Below, in pieces: positions 16,121-24,516 of a stretch of DNA of 38,894 nt. A program made the position numbers and the translations under genes. Under the pieces are notes generated by a model. That model was not told the DNA's origin. It ran no database searches and worked only from the letters and a program-made list of their open reading frames with translations. Numbering within the stretch: the first letter of the stretch is position 1; each line of letters opens with the position of its first letter. Origin of the DNA: Clostridium psychrophilum (lineage in GTDB: Bacteria; Bacillota; Clostridia; Clostridiales; Clostridiaceae); the NCBI RefSeq assembly GCF_018861705.1, contig NZ_JAHLEC010000028.1:1-38894 (forward strand). The letters run 5' to 3'.

Positions 16121-17419
16121 ATGAAGAAAACCATTGGATTTATAGTTATTTTAACTGCAATAGCTTTTACACTATTTTTATTTAAAAATTCTGTAAAAGA
16201 TTATAGTGTTACCGTTAAAGATGGGCTTATAAAATCACAAATTTTATTTAAAGGGTTAAATAATGCAGTAGATTTTACAAAAGATAATAATGGAAATTAT
16301 TATGTTGCTTTTAAAGATAAAGTACAGTACATAGATAAAAAAGGCATCTCTTACAATGTGTTTACAAATAAGAAGCTAAATATAACTAGTTTAGATTATA
16401 ACAATGGTGCAATATATTATGCATCGGCTACATCCGTATATTCTTATAATTTAACATCAAAGATAACTAAAGAAATAATTAAAGGTATACCTAATTATGG
16501 AGACTATAATAATAGTTTGATTAGAACTAATGAGAATTACTTATTTATTACAATAGGTGCTGCAACAAATTCGGGTGTAGTTGGACTTGATAATAAGTGG
16601 CTCTCCAATTACCCTCAAAACCATGATATTTCGCCAAAAGATATAACCATTAAAGGAATTAATTTTGGAGAGCAGAAGACTGGAGCATTTGTTCCTTATC
16701 AATCTAGAAATATTAAGGGACAAATGATTACACAGCATATGATTGGAAATTCAAGTATAATAATTTATAATTTAAAGACTGGAGCCACTGGAAACTTTGC
16801 TTGGGGTATAAGAAATATGAAGGGACTAGACTTTAACAGTGAGGGCAAATTATTAGTAACTGTTGGAGGAATGGAGAATAGGGGCTTAAGACCAGTTAAG
16901 GGTGATAATGATTATATATATCAAATTAAAAAAAATTCATGGTATGGGTTTCCAGATTATTCTGGAGGAGATCCAATAAGTTCACCTAAATTTAAAAATT
17001 TATATAACAAAACTATTCCACTTATTTTAGATAATCACCCTACGACTAATCCTTCTGCACCACTTTATCAACATAAATCAGCAGGTAGTTTAGTAAGTTT
17101 AGCAATTGATAAAAAAGGAATAATAGGCGATAAAGACTGTATATATTTTTATGAAAAGAATGATAATAGTATGTATAGCTTAATTAAAAATAATGCGCTT
17201 AAAGAAAAAGTACAATTTGGGAAAAACACTTATATATCTAGCATGAAGTTTTATGATGGTTTAATGGTTTTAGATTCTAAAAATGGATATCTAATAAGTA
17301 TAGGTAAGGATATGTCTAATGATATTAGGGGTGTAAATCAAAAGTTTAATTATTATCTGCTTGCAATAGTTGTGACACTAATAGTTAGTATACTTGTTAG
17401 ATTGGTCAAAAAGAATTAA
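16121..17419 (+). CDS. Membrane-anchored beta-propeller, sorbosone/glucose dehydrogenase-like
   Basis: A 432-aa protein with an N-terminal signal anchor (about 4-22) and a C-terminal transmembrane helix (about 410-428, LLAIVVTLIVSILVRLV), so the propeller lies outside the cell. The central part resembles the six-bladed PQQ-type sorbosone/glucose dehydrogenase fold (NHL-like): WGIRNMKGLDFNSEGKLLVT, GDNDYIYQI, WYGFPDYSGGDPI and APLYQHKSAGSL match the usual G-x-R-N-x-x-G-L, D-x-I, Y-G-x-P and H motifs. Whether PQQ is bound is doubtful in an anaerobe, so a non-enzymatic or binding role is possible. GGGGGG SD. No neighbour clarifies its job. Confidence 0.72.
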   Translation: MKKTIGFIVILTAIAFTLFLFKNSVKDYSVTVKDGLIKSQILFKGLNNAVDFTKDNNGNYYVAFKDKVQYIDKKGISYNVFTNKKLNITSLDYNNGAIYYASATSVYSYNLTSKITKEIIKGIPNYGDYNNSLIRTNENYLFITIGAATNSGVVGLDNKWLSNYPQNHDISPKDITIKGINFGEQKTGAFVPYQSRNIKGQMITQHMIGNSSIIIYNLKTGATGNFAWGIRNMKGLDFNSEGKLLVTVGGMENRGLRPVKGDNDYIYQIKKNSWYGFPDYSGGDPISSPKFKNLYNKTIPLILDNHPTTNPSAPLYQHKSAGSLVSLAIDKKGIIGDKDCIYFYEKNDNSMYSLIKNNALKEKVQFGKNTYISSMKFYDGLMVLDSKNGYLISIGKDMSNDIRGVNQKFNYYLLAIVVTLIVSILVRLVKKN

Positions 17420-17508
17420 AATGAAGTAGTTATATATTATTATGGGAAATTCAAATAATTGTTCAAACTACATTTGGTGTATAATAAATTGAGAGGGTGA
17501 ACTACTTA

Positions 17509-18207
17509 ATGGGAAAAATTGAAACTACTTATGGTAAAACATTAAAAGGGCTAATGATAACGATAAATCCAATAAAAAAAAGGATTATGAAAACTCATTG
17601 TATTGTTCATAAGTTTATAAATATTCAAGCTATTGCGATATTGAAAAACAAGGAATATATTGAAGCTAATAATTTTTATAAAAGTCATATAAAAGAATTA
17701 AACAATGGGGTGACCTGGGCTGATCAAGATTTTAAGAGCTCAAATCATTTCTATCATCATATTACAGGAACTGGTCTTTATGGATTTTCAAATGCATTAA
17801 TTGAATTTGATAAATACTACAAATGTGCTTTACGATTTATGAAAGCCGGAGATAAAAGGCAAGCACTATTTTATTTTGGAGCATCTTGTCATTTAATTCA
17901 AGATGCTACTGTTCCTCAACATGTGAATAATAAGTTACTTAAAAATCACAGAAATTTTGAACTTTGGATTATAGGAAGATTAATGAGTGATTATTCATTT
18001 CCTATTTTTAATGAAGTAATAAAAGAAGATAATGTAGAAGATTATATAAAAAACAACGCAATATTTGCTAGTGCAACTCATGATGCTTATGCAAATATAA
18101 AAGATAAGGAAGAAAAATATAAGAAAGTATCTACACTTATAATTCAACGAGCACAAAAGACTACAGCAGGCTTAATGTTAAATTTTTACAATGAAATTAA
18201 TAAATAA
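17509..18207 (+). CDS. Zinc-dependent phospholipase C family protein
   Basis: The ATG at 17509 fits the GAGAGGG SD better than the in-frame GTG at 17497, giving 232 aa. The protein matches the Zn-dependent phospholipase C fold (PF00882, C. perfringens alpha-toxin catalytic domain). Candidate metal ligands are H30 (KTHCIVHKF), D72 or D74 (TWADQDF), H80 (HFYHH), H118 and D122 (CHLIQD), H128 (QHVNN), and H137/E141 (NHRNFE). Their order matches alpha-toxin H11, D56, H68, H126, D130, H136, H148, E152. There is no signal peptide, no N-terminal Trp (W1 in the toxin) and no C2-like C-terminal domain, so it is not a toxin. It is probably an intracellular, perhaps sporulation-related, member. Confidence 0.82.
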   Translation: MGKIETTYGKTLKGLMITINPIKKRIMKTHCIVHKFINIQAIAILKNKEYIEANNFYKSHIKELNNGVTWADQDFKSSNHFYHHITGTGLYGFSNALIEFDKYYKCALRFMKAGDKRQALFYFGASCHLIQDATVPQHVNNKLLKNHRNFELWIIGRLMSDYSFPIFNEVIKEDNVEDYIKNNAIFASATHDAYANIKDKEEKYKKVSTLIIQRAQKTTAGLMLNFYNEINK

Positions 18208-18236
18208 TTCCTTTATTTAGAGGAATTATTTTATTT
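18202..18236 (+). terminator. Intrinsic terminator after the phospholipase-like gene
   Basis: AAATAATTCCT and AGGAATTATTT form a perfect 11-bp stem around an 8-base loop, followed by TTATTT. The stop codon lies in the ascending strand. Confidence 0.75.
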
Positions 18237-18302
18237 CTGAAGAATAAATTAAAAACAGGTAAAAACAAATGAAATCACATTATATGAGGGGGTGGAGTAC
18301 AA

Positions 18303-18842
18303 TTGAAGAAGGAGATTTTTATAAACTTAGAAAAAGAAATCTTCAAAGGAAATTTATTAGACATAGGTTTTTCTAACTATGGTATTATATATAATATATA
18401 TAAACAAAACACTGATGATAATAGTAGCATAAATTATGTAGAAGGAAATGAAGAGAAAACAGGGATAGAAGAAGGAACGTATGATGTTTGTGCACTGTTT
18501 TTTACTTTAAGTGATATAAAGACTTCAAGAAATAAAATGAAATTAATAAAAGATATATATAATTATTTAAAAGAAGATGGATTATTGTATATATGGGATA
18601 TAGATAAGGGTCTTTCTAAGATTTTTAACTCAAAAATAAAGATTGTATTACCTGATAAAAGTACAAAACAAATACATCTTAGAGATCTTAACATGCTTAA
18701 AAATAGCTCCAAAGAAAATGCAATTAAAATTCTAGAACCATATTTTGAAATATTAACCATAAAAAATTCAGATAATATTTATTATATGATATGTAAAAAG
18801 AAAGGAAAATCAAAAGATGAAAGTAACTCTAGTAGGAATTAA
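18303..18842 (+). CDS. Class I SAM-dependent methyltransferase-like protein
   Basis: A 179-aa protein with a TTG start behind GAGGGGGTGGAG. GNLLDIGFSNYGIIY is a degenerate motif I (SAM binding), EEGTYDVCALFFTLSDI fills motif II/post-II, and LIKDIYNYLKEDGLLYIWDI is the usual helix-strand before motif III. The glycine-rich loop is weak, so activity is uncertain. The last 26 bases overlap the start of the radical SAM gene, implying translational coupling, so it may modify the same substrate or be a helper of that enzyme. Confidence 0.7.
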   Translation: MKKEIFINLEKEIFKGNLLDIGFSNYGIIYNIYKQNTDDNSSINYVEGNEEKTGIEEGTYDVCALFFTLSDIKTSRNKMKLIKDIYNYLKEDGLLYIWDIDKGLSKIFNSKIKIVLPDKSTKQIHLRDLNMLKNSSKENAIKILEPYFEILTIKNSDNIYYMICKKKGKSKDESNSSRN

Positions 18843-20526
18843 CGCAAAATACATCCACAGTAATTTAGCAATAAGATTTTTAAAATCTTATACAGAAGAT
18901 TTAAATTATGAATGTGAAATTATGGAGTTTTCTATTAATGATCAAATAGAAAGAATACTCGAGGAAATTCTAAGGAGTAAACCTAAGATTGTAGCACTGT
19001 CATGTTACATATGGAATAGAGAGTATGTTATGTCAATAGCATCACTTATAAAACTTGTAGATAGTGAAATCGAGATTTTATATGGTGGACCAGAGGTTAG
19101 CTATGATTGTGAAGCATTTCTTGCTAACAATGTAGGAGACTATGTTATAGAAGGAGAAGGCGAGGAAACATATAAAGAATTTATTAATTGGAAGATTGAA
19201 TGTGAGAAAAATTCTAAGGAGTGCAATACAAACAGTATTGAAAACATTTTAGGAATATATTATAGAAATAATAATAAAATTTGCTACAATGGTAAAAGGC
19301 CTTTAATGGATATTAATAAAGTCGTTTTCCCATATAGTGAAGAGAAATTTACTAAAAAAATAGTCTATTACGAAGCCTCGAGAGGATGTCCTTTTAGTTG
19401 TAAATATTGTCTTTCGTCTACATCACATGGTGTTAGATTTCTCAATGCTGAAAGGGTAAAAAAAGAATTAAAATTTATGGTAGATAAAAAAGTTCAATTA
19501 GTAAAATTTGTTGATAGAACATTTAATTGTAATTCAAAGTTTGCAAAAGAAATTTGGCAATATCTTATAGATCTGAAGAGTGATACAACATTTCATTTTG
19601 AAATTTCTGCAGATTTGTTAACTAGTCAAGAATTAGATATTTTGTCTAAGGCGCCAAAGGGACGATTCCAATTTGAAGTGGGTGTACAAACTACTAATCC
19701 AGTAGTTCTTAATAATATTAGTAGATTTGTAACATTTGATGAAATAAAAGATAAAGTTTCAAAAGTTAAAAAAATAGGGACTATTAATCAACATGTAGAT
19801 TTAATAGCAGGCCTACCAGGAGAAAATTATGAATCATTTAAACAATCTTTTAATGATGTTTATAGCATTCATGCAGAGGTAATACAACTGGGATTTTTAA
19901 AATTACTTAAAGGATCAGGTATGATGAGCGAGGTCTCAAAGTGGGGAATGGTTTATTCACCATATCCACCATATGAAATTTTAAAAACAAGAAATATAAG
20001 TTATGAGGAGTTAGTTAAACTAAAAAGGGTAGAAAAAATGGTGGACAAGTATTATAATTCACAAAAGTTTAGCACAATTTTAAAATACTTTGTTGAAAAA
20101 TTTAACACACCATTCGAATTTTATTATGAATTAGGATTATTTTTTTATGAGAAGGGTTATTTAGGTAGAAATATTTCATCCGCAGATTATTATAAGATAT
20201 TTATTGAATTTAATGAGGAAAAACTTAAAGAAGAAAGTTTTGCTTTGAAAGAGATTATCAAATATGATTATCTTAAATATAATAAAAAGAAGTGGATTCC
20301 AACATTTTTAGTTAGAGATAAAGATAAAAAAATAGAAAAATCTATTAAGGTGAAAATGTTACAAAACAATATTATAGACAAGGAATCTAAGATTCATATT
20401 GAAAAATTTATGATTAACATCTTAGATTACATAGATAATGATAATATATGTATTGAAGAACATTATTTAGCATATGATATTAATAATGAAGATAATATAA
20501 AGGACATAAATTATCTTTTAAGTTAA
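18817..20526 (+). CDS. Cobalamin-binding radical SAM protein (DUF4080)
   Basis: A 569-aa protein. Residues 1 to about 135 form a B12-binding Rossmann-like domain (MKVTLVGINAKYIHSNLAIRF, IVALSCYIWNREY, YGGPEVSY). The radical SAM core follows with the Fe-S motif RGCPFSCKYCLSS (CxxxCxxC), FVDRTFN, and FEVGVQTTNP with GLPGENYESF. The C-terminal 200 residues correspond to DUF4080. Members of this group are annotated as B12-binding radical SAM proteins; the reaction and substrate are unknown. The length is normal. The coding region overlaps the small methyltransferase by 26 bases. The stop codon falls inside the first copy of a 38-bp tandem duplication. Confidence 0.9.
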   Translation: MKVTLVGINAKYIHSNLAIRFLKSYTEDLNYECEIMEFSINDQIERILEEILRSKPKIVALSCYIWNREYVMSIASLIKLVDSEIEILYGGPEVSYDCEAFLANNVGDYVIEGEGEETYKEFINWKIECEKNSKECNTNSIENILGIYYRNNNKICYNGKRPLMDINKVVFPYSEEKFTKKIVYYEASRGCPFSCKYCLSSTSHGVRFLNAERVKKELKFMVDKKVQLVKFVDRTFNCNSKFAKEIWQYLIDLKSDTTFHFEISADLLTSQELDILSKAPKGRFQFEVGVQTTNPVVLNNISRFVTFDEIKDKVSKVKKIGTINQHVDLIAGLPGENYESFKQSFNDVYSIHAEVIQLGFLKLLKGSGMMSEVSKWGMVYSPYPPYEILKTRNISYEELVKLKRVEKMVDKYYNSQKFSTILKYFVEKFNTPFEFYYELGLFFYEKGYLGRNISSADYYKIFIEFNEEKLKEESFALKEIIKYDYLKYNKKKWIPTFLVRDKDKKIEKSIKVKMLQNNIIDKESKIHIEKFMINILDYIDNDNICIEEHYLAYDINNEDNIKDINYLLS

Positions 20527-20566
20527 AAGATAATATAAGGGACATAAATTATCTTTTAACTTAAAA
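20491..20566. repeat. 38-bp tandem duplication at the 3' end of the radical SAM gene
   Basis: Positions 20491-20528 and 20529-20566 differ at only 2 of 38 bases. Copy 1 encodes the last 11 codons and the stop; copy 2 is untranslated. Each copy contains an AGATAAT/ATTATCT inverted pair, so the duplication yields two successive hairpins. It looks recent. Confidence 0.85.
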
Positions 20567-20588
20567 ATCTATTTATTGACTAGAGGTT

Positions 20589-20682
20589 AAAATGCTCCAC
20601 TTAAAGTATACAGATTAAGATATAAAAATCTGTTACAAGAAAGGGGAGCATTTTTATGTCTAGAAAAACAAAATATACATAA
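20589..20682 (+). mobile_element. Vestige of an insertion-sequence 5' end
   Basis: AAAATGCTCC (20589-20598) pairs with GGAGCATTTT (20645-20654), enclosing an ACAGATT/AATCTGT stem (20610-20633). The SD AAGGGG lies in the outer stem, followed by ATG at 20656 and the frame MSRKTKYT, then a stop at 20680. MSRK.KYT is a common start of OrfA proteins of IS3-like elements, and hiding the transposase SD in a stem is a known IS device. The rest of the element is gone. The remainder of the 20527-20800 gap holds the duplication and the def promoter. Confidence 0.4.
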
Positions 20683-20722
20683 TAACAAAAGTATTAATTT
20701 TATGATAACTTAGGTTGCTGTA

Positions 20723-20731
20723 TGATATAAT
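20723..20731 (+). promoter_or_regulatory. Extended -10 promoter of def
   Basis: TGATATAAT is an extended -10 element (TG-N-TATAAT, core 20726-20731) about 70 bases before the start codon. No good -35 is present, as expected for this class. A TTGCC/GGCAA hairpin near 20759-20773 lies in the leader. Confidence 0.5.
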
Positions 20732-20800
20732 GAAGAGTAGGATATAGAAGAAAAATTATTGCCATAAAGGCAATTACTATAAATAAAGAGGAGAAGGTAT

Positions 20801-21271
20801 ATGACAGTTAGAAAAATTTTGCAATATGGTGATGAACGTCTAAATAAAATTTGTGCTAAGGTTGAAAAAGTAAATAAAAAAACACTGAATTTGGTTGACG
20901 ATATGATGGATACATTATATGAGGGTAATGGGATAGGTCTTGCTGCCCCACAAATAAGAATTTTAAAAAGAGTTGTTTTAATTGACCTAGGAGAGGAAGA
21001 AGCAAATCCAATAATTATAATAAATCCTAAAATAACAGCGCAATCTGGTAGCGAAAAGGATTATGAGGGTTGTTTAAGTTACTTGGGATATGAGGGTGAA
21101 GTTTATAGGCCTACAGATGTTACAGTTGTAGGAATTGACATCAAAGGGAAACCAGTAAAATATGAAGCCTCAGGGTTACTAGCAAGGGCTTTCTGCCATG
21201 AAATAGATCATTTAGACGGAGTATTATATATGTCTAGAGCAGAAGAAATGCACGAAATACCTATTGAATAG
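20801..21271 (+). CDS. def: Peptide deformylase
   Basis: A 156-aa metalloenzyme that removes the formyl group from the N-terminal Met of new proteins. All three signature motifs are present: GNGIGLAAPQ (about 43-50), EGCLS with metal ligand C91, and HEIDH with ligands H133 and H137 and catalytic E134. After EGCLS the usual VPG is replaced by YLGYEGEVYRP. Length is normal for type 1 clostridial enzymes. GAGGAGA SD. It has its own promoter and terminator and is not next to fmt or priA as in many bacteria; clostridia often carry more than one def. Confidence 0.95.
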   Translation: MTVRKILQYGDERLNKICAKVEKVNKKTLNLVDDMMDTLYEGNGIGLAAPQIRILKRVVLIDLGEEEANPIIIINPKITAQSGSEKDYEGCLSYLGYEGEVYRPTDVTVVGIDIKGKPVKYEASGLLARAFCHEIDHLDGVLYMSRAEEMHEIPIE

Positions 21272-21282
21272 TATTAAACAGA

Positions 21283-21332
21283 GATATGTCATATGATTAT
21301 TAATATCATTATGACATGTCTTTTTTATTTTT
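21283..21332 (+). terminator. Intrinsic terminator after def
   Basis: A long stem pairs GATATGTCAT-ATGAT with ATCAT-TATGACATGTC and is followed directly by TTTTTT. Confidence 0.85.
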
Positions 21333-21385
21333 TGAATATATTGATTTCTTACGCTGCAAATGTTACTCTATTATATATTACTGAT

Positions 21386-21405
21386 GTATATACACTGGTA
21401 TATAC
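21386..21405 (+). promoter_or_regulatory. Candidate operator of the nad operon
   Basis: GTATATAC occurs twice, separated by ACTG. The octamer is its own reverse complement, so the site is a 20-base palindrome with only the 4-base spacer broken. It sits 27 bases before nadA. In Firmicutes nadABC is commonly repressed by NiaR in response to niacin; I cannot confirm that this matches its motif. Confidence 0.4.
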
Positions 21406-21431
21406 ATATATATAAAGGGGCGTATGAGTAA

Positions 21432-22340
21432 ATGCAGAATTTAAAAGAAAAGATTCAGAAATTAAAGCTTGAAAAGAATGCTATAATATTAGCACATTAT
21501 TATCAAAATGATGATATTCAAGAGATAGCTGATTTTGTTGGAGATTCTTATTATCTTAGTAAAGTAGCCAAAGAATGCATGCAGCAAACCATAGTATTTT
21601 GTGGTGTGAAGTTTATGGCTGAGAGCGCAAAAATATTATCACCAGAAAAAACAGTGTTATTACCAAATATAGAATCTGGGTGTACTATGGCAGAAATGAT
21701 TAATGGCGAGGATGTTAGGCAACTAAAAAAAGAACATCCAAAAGCAAAGGTTGTATGTTATATAAATTCAACCGCAGAGGTAAAAGCTGAAAGTGATATA
21801 TGCTGCACTTCTTCAAATGCATTGAAAATAATTAATAAGTTAAATAGTGATGAAATAATATTTATACCAGATAAAAATTTAGGCGGATATATAAATGAAA
21901 AAGCTCATGTAAAGAACATGATTTTATGGAATGGGTTTTGCCGTGTGCATGAATTTGTTAATGTAGATGAAATAATGAAAGTTAAAAATGAACATAAACA
22001 TATAAAGGTTCTAGTTCATCCTGAATGTAATAAAGAAGTTAGAAAATTAGCCGATTTTATAGGAAGCACTGGAGGAATAATTGATTACGTAAAAAAGGAT
22101 ACTGATGAGAAATATATGATTGTAACAGAAGAAGGTATACTTTATAGTTTAAGAAATAATAATCCTAATAAGCAATTTATAACACCAAAAACACCTATGA
22201 CATGTTGTAGCATGAAGAAAAATACACTAAATGATGTTTATGAGAGTCTTCTTAATAAGCAGCATGAAGTAACAATAGATGAAAATATTCGCAAAGCAGC
22301 TCATAAATGTTTAATTGCTATGCATGAAATGGCAAGGTGA
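21432..22340 (+). CDS. nadA: Quinolinate synthase A
   Basis: This 302-aa enzyme condenses iminoaspartate with dihydroxyacetone phosphate to quinolinate, the second step of de novo NAD synthesis. It needs an oxygen-sensitive [4Fe-4S] cluster. The expected cysteines are present: C84 (ESGCTMA), C170 (GFCRVHE) and C258 or C259 (MTCCSMKK), close to C83, C168 and C254 of the Thermotoga enzyme. Other motifs are AHYYQ near the start, GDSYYLSK, FCGVKFMAES and HPEC. The length fits the short NadA type. It is the first gene of nadABC, with 4 bases between its stop and the proposed nadB start. Confidence 0.96.
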   Translation: MQNLKEKIQKLKLEKNAIILAHYYQNDDIQEIADFVGDSYYLSKVAKECMQQTIVFCGVKFMAESAKILSPEKTVLLPNIESGCTMAEMINGEDVRQLKKEHPKAKVVCYINSTAEVKAESDICCTSSNALKIINKLNSDEIIFIPDKNLGGYINEKAHVKNMILWNGFCRVHEFVNVDEIMKVKNEHKHIKVLVHPECNKEVRKLADFIGSTGGIIDYVKKDTDEKYMIVTEEGILYSLRNNNPNKQFITPKTPMTCCSMKKNTLNDVYESLLNKQHEVTIDENIRKAAHKCLIAMHEMAR

Positions 22341-22344
22341 GATG

Positions 22345-23646
22345 ATGGATATGTTTGTTGATGTACTTATAGTTGGAACAGGGGCAGCAGGTCTATATTC
22401 AGCATTAAATTTGAGTGATAATTTAAATATTCTTTTAATAACTAAAGATTTAGTGGATAAATGTAATACATCACTTGCACAAGGTGGAATTTCAGTGGCT
22501 AGAGATAAAAAAGATTATGAACTATTTGTGCAAGATACTTTAAAAGCGGGAAAGTTTAAAAACTGCGTAGCAGCAGTCAAAACTCTAGTTTACGAATCGA
22601 TAGATAATATTAATGAAGTGATAGATTTTGGAGCAAAATTTGACAAAGAAGATGGAAATTTTAAATATACAAAGGAAGGTGCACATAGCATCAATAGAAT
22701 TGTTCATAATAAAGATGAAACTGGAAAAGAACTCTTTCTATCTTTACTTAAAGCACTTAAAAATAAAAAGAACGTAAGAATATTTGAGAAGACTACTTTA
22801 ATTGATATTATTATAAATAATAATATTTGTTGTGGTGGGATAGTAATTAAGGGAGAAGAAAGAATAAATATATATTCCAAGGAGACTATTTTAGCTACAG
22901 GGGGAATTGGGGGGTTATTTAAGAACTCTACTAGTAGAAGAAGTCTTACAGGGGACGGCATTGCAATTGCATTAAGGCATAAAATTAAAACATCTGATTT
23001 AGATTATGTTCAATTCCATCCAACTGCGTTATATGATAATAAGGTTAATTGTGAAAAATTTCTTATATCTGAGTCGCTAAGAGGTGAAGGTGCTAAATTA
23101 ATAAATGAAAATGGCAAAAGATTTGTTAATGAGCTTTTACCAAGGGATATAGTTGCTAGGGCAGTTTATGATGAAGAGGAAAAAAGTAGTAAACCTTATG
23201 TTTATTTAGATATTTCATTTAAAAATAAAAAATATATAATAAATAGATTCCCAGGTATTTATAAAAAATGTTTGGAAAGTGGCATAGATATTACAAAGCA
23301 AAAAATCCCAGTAACACCAGTCCAACATTACCACATGGGGGGAGTTGCTGTTGATCTAAATTCTTGTACATCTATGGAGAACTTGTTTGCATGTGGTGAG
23401 GTGAGTTGCACAGGCGTACATGGAGCTAATAGGTTAGCGAGCAATTCACTCTTAGAAGCTTTGGTTTTTTCTAGAAGAGCATCAAAATTTATAAATAAGT
23501 CAATGGACAAAATTACATTGTTAAACTATGAAGATATAAAGGGCATGAAGGTTTTTAAAAATCATAATGTAATTAATAAAAATATAGTTATAAATGAATT
23601 TAAGAAAATGGGGGATGGTATAAGGAATGAATTGGTTAATTATTGA
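22345..23646 (+). CDS. nadB: L-aspartate oxidase
   Basis: This FAD enzyme oxidises L-aspartate to iminoaspartate and feeds NadA. VDVLIVGTGAAGLYSALNL is the FAD-binding GxGxxG motif; SLAQGGISVA, HPTAL, ESLRGEGA, RDIVARAV, and then HYHMGG and GANRLASNSLLEALVF are family motifs of the fumarate reductase/NadB group. ATGs at 22342, 22345 and 22351 are all possible; AAGGTGA just upstream fits 22345 best, giving 433 aa. That is about 100 residues shorter than E. coli NadB, lacking most of the C-terminal helical domain, as in many clostridia. In an anaerobe, fumarate rather than oxygen is the likely electron acceptor. It overlaps nadC by 20 bases. Confidence 0.95.
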   Translation: MDMFVDVLIVGTGAAGLYSALNLSDNLNILLITKDLVDKCNTSLAQGGISVARDKKDYELFVQDTLKAGKFKNCVAAVKTLVYESIDNINEVIDFGAKFDKEDGNFKYTKEGAHSINRIVHNKDETGKELFLSLLKALKNKKNVRIFEKTTLIDIIINNNICCGGIVIKGEERINIYSKETILATGGIGGLFKNSTSRRSLTGDGIAIALRHKIKTSDLDYVQFHPTALYDNKVNCEKFLISESLRGEGAKLINENGKRFVNELLPRDIVARAVYDEEEKSSKPYVYLDISFKNKKYIINRFPGIYKKCLESGIDITKQKIPVTPVQHYHMGGVAVDLNSCTSMENLFACGEVSCTGVHGANRLASNSLLEALVFSRRASKFINKSMDKITLLNYEDIKGMKVFKNHNVINKNIVINEFKKMGDGIRNELVNY

Positions 23647-24463
23647 TAACCTTATTATAAATGCTATAAAAGAAGACATACCTCAAGATGATATCACAAC
23701 GGAATTTATTATAAAAGATGGGTGTACTTGTAGCGTAGATTTAATAGCTAAGCAAAACGGAATAATTGCTGGTCTTCTTGTGTTTGAAAGAGTTTTTAAA
23801 ATATTGGGACAGGTTAACATAGAGTTTTTAAAAAAAGATGGAGATAATGTTTGGGCGGGAGAATGTTTAGCTAAAATAAGAGGAAAAACAAAAAATATAT
23901 TAACAGGAGAAAGAACTGCATTAAATTATCTTCAAAGAATTAGTGGTATTGCCACATTAACTAAAACGTATGTTGATATATTATCAGGTAGTGGAGTGAA
24001 AATTTTGGATACAAGAAAAACAACACCTAACATGAGGATATTTGAAAAATATGCTGTGAAAATGGGGGGAGGTTGTAATCATAGGTATAATTTATCCGAT
24101 GGTGTGTTAATAAAAGAAAATCATATAAGTGCTGCTGGAGGAATTAAAGAGGCAGTTAATATTATACGTAATAATGTTTCATTTGTTAAAAAGATTGAAG
24201 TTGAAGCAGAAACTATAGATCAAGTTAATGAAGCGCTAGAAGTTAAAGCAGATATTATAATGTTAGATAATATGAGCATCTTAGAAATGAAAAAAGCCGT
24301 AGAAATAATAGACAAAAAAGCAATAATCGAGGCATCTGGAGATATAACACTAGATAATATTTTAACAGTAGCAAGTTGCGGAGTTGACTATATATCTGTA
24401 GGTGCACTAACACACTCTTATAGTGTTTTGGATTTGAGCATGAAAAATTTAATTAACAATTAA
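23627..24463 (+). CDS. nadC: Nicotinate-nucleotide (quinolinate) phosphoribosyltransferase
   Basis: A 278-aa enzyme that turns quinolinate and PRPP into nicotinate mononucleotide, CO2 and pyrophosphate, ending the nadABC pathway branch. Motifs are EDIPQDDITTEF at the start, GERTALNYLQRISGIATLT, LDTRKTTPNMR, KYAVKMGGGCNHRYNLSDGVLIKENH (as two adjoining blocks), VEAETIDQ and EASGDI. The length is standard. The ATG lies within the last codons of nadB, so translation is coupled. The SD AAGGAATGA is weak, which also fits coupling. Confidence 0.96.
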   Translation: MNWLIIDNLIINAIKEDIPQDDITTEFIIKDGCTCSVDLIAKQNGIIAGLLVFERVFKILGQVNIEFLKKDGDNVWAGECLAKIRGKTKNILTGERTALNYLQRISGIATLTKTYVDILSGSGVKILDTRKTTPNMRIFEKYAVKMGGGCNHRYNLSDGVLIKENHISAAGGIKEAVNIIRNNVSFVKKIEVEAETIDQVNEALEVKADIIMLDNMSILEMKKAVEIIDKKAIIEASGDITLDNILTVASCGVDYISVGALTHSYSVLDLSMKNLINN

Positions 24464-24516
24464 TAGATTTTTGAATCGGAATTTTACGAATTCAAAAGAT
24501 ATAATATTTTTAGAGT

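Noticed and set aside
17497-17509. GTG at 17497 as start of the phospholipase-like gene
   Set aside because: It overlaps the SD GAGAGGG, while ATG at 17509 lies downstream of it.
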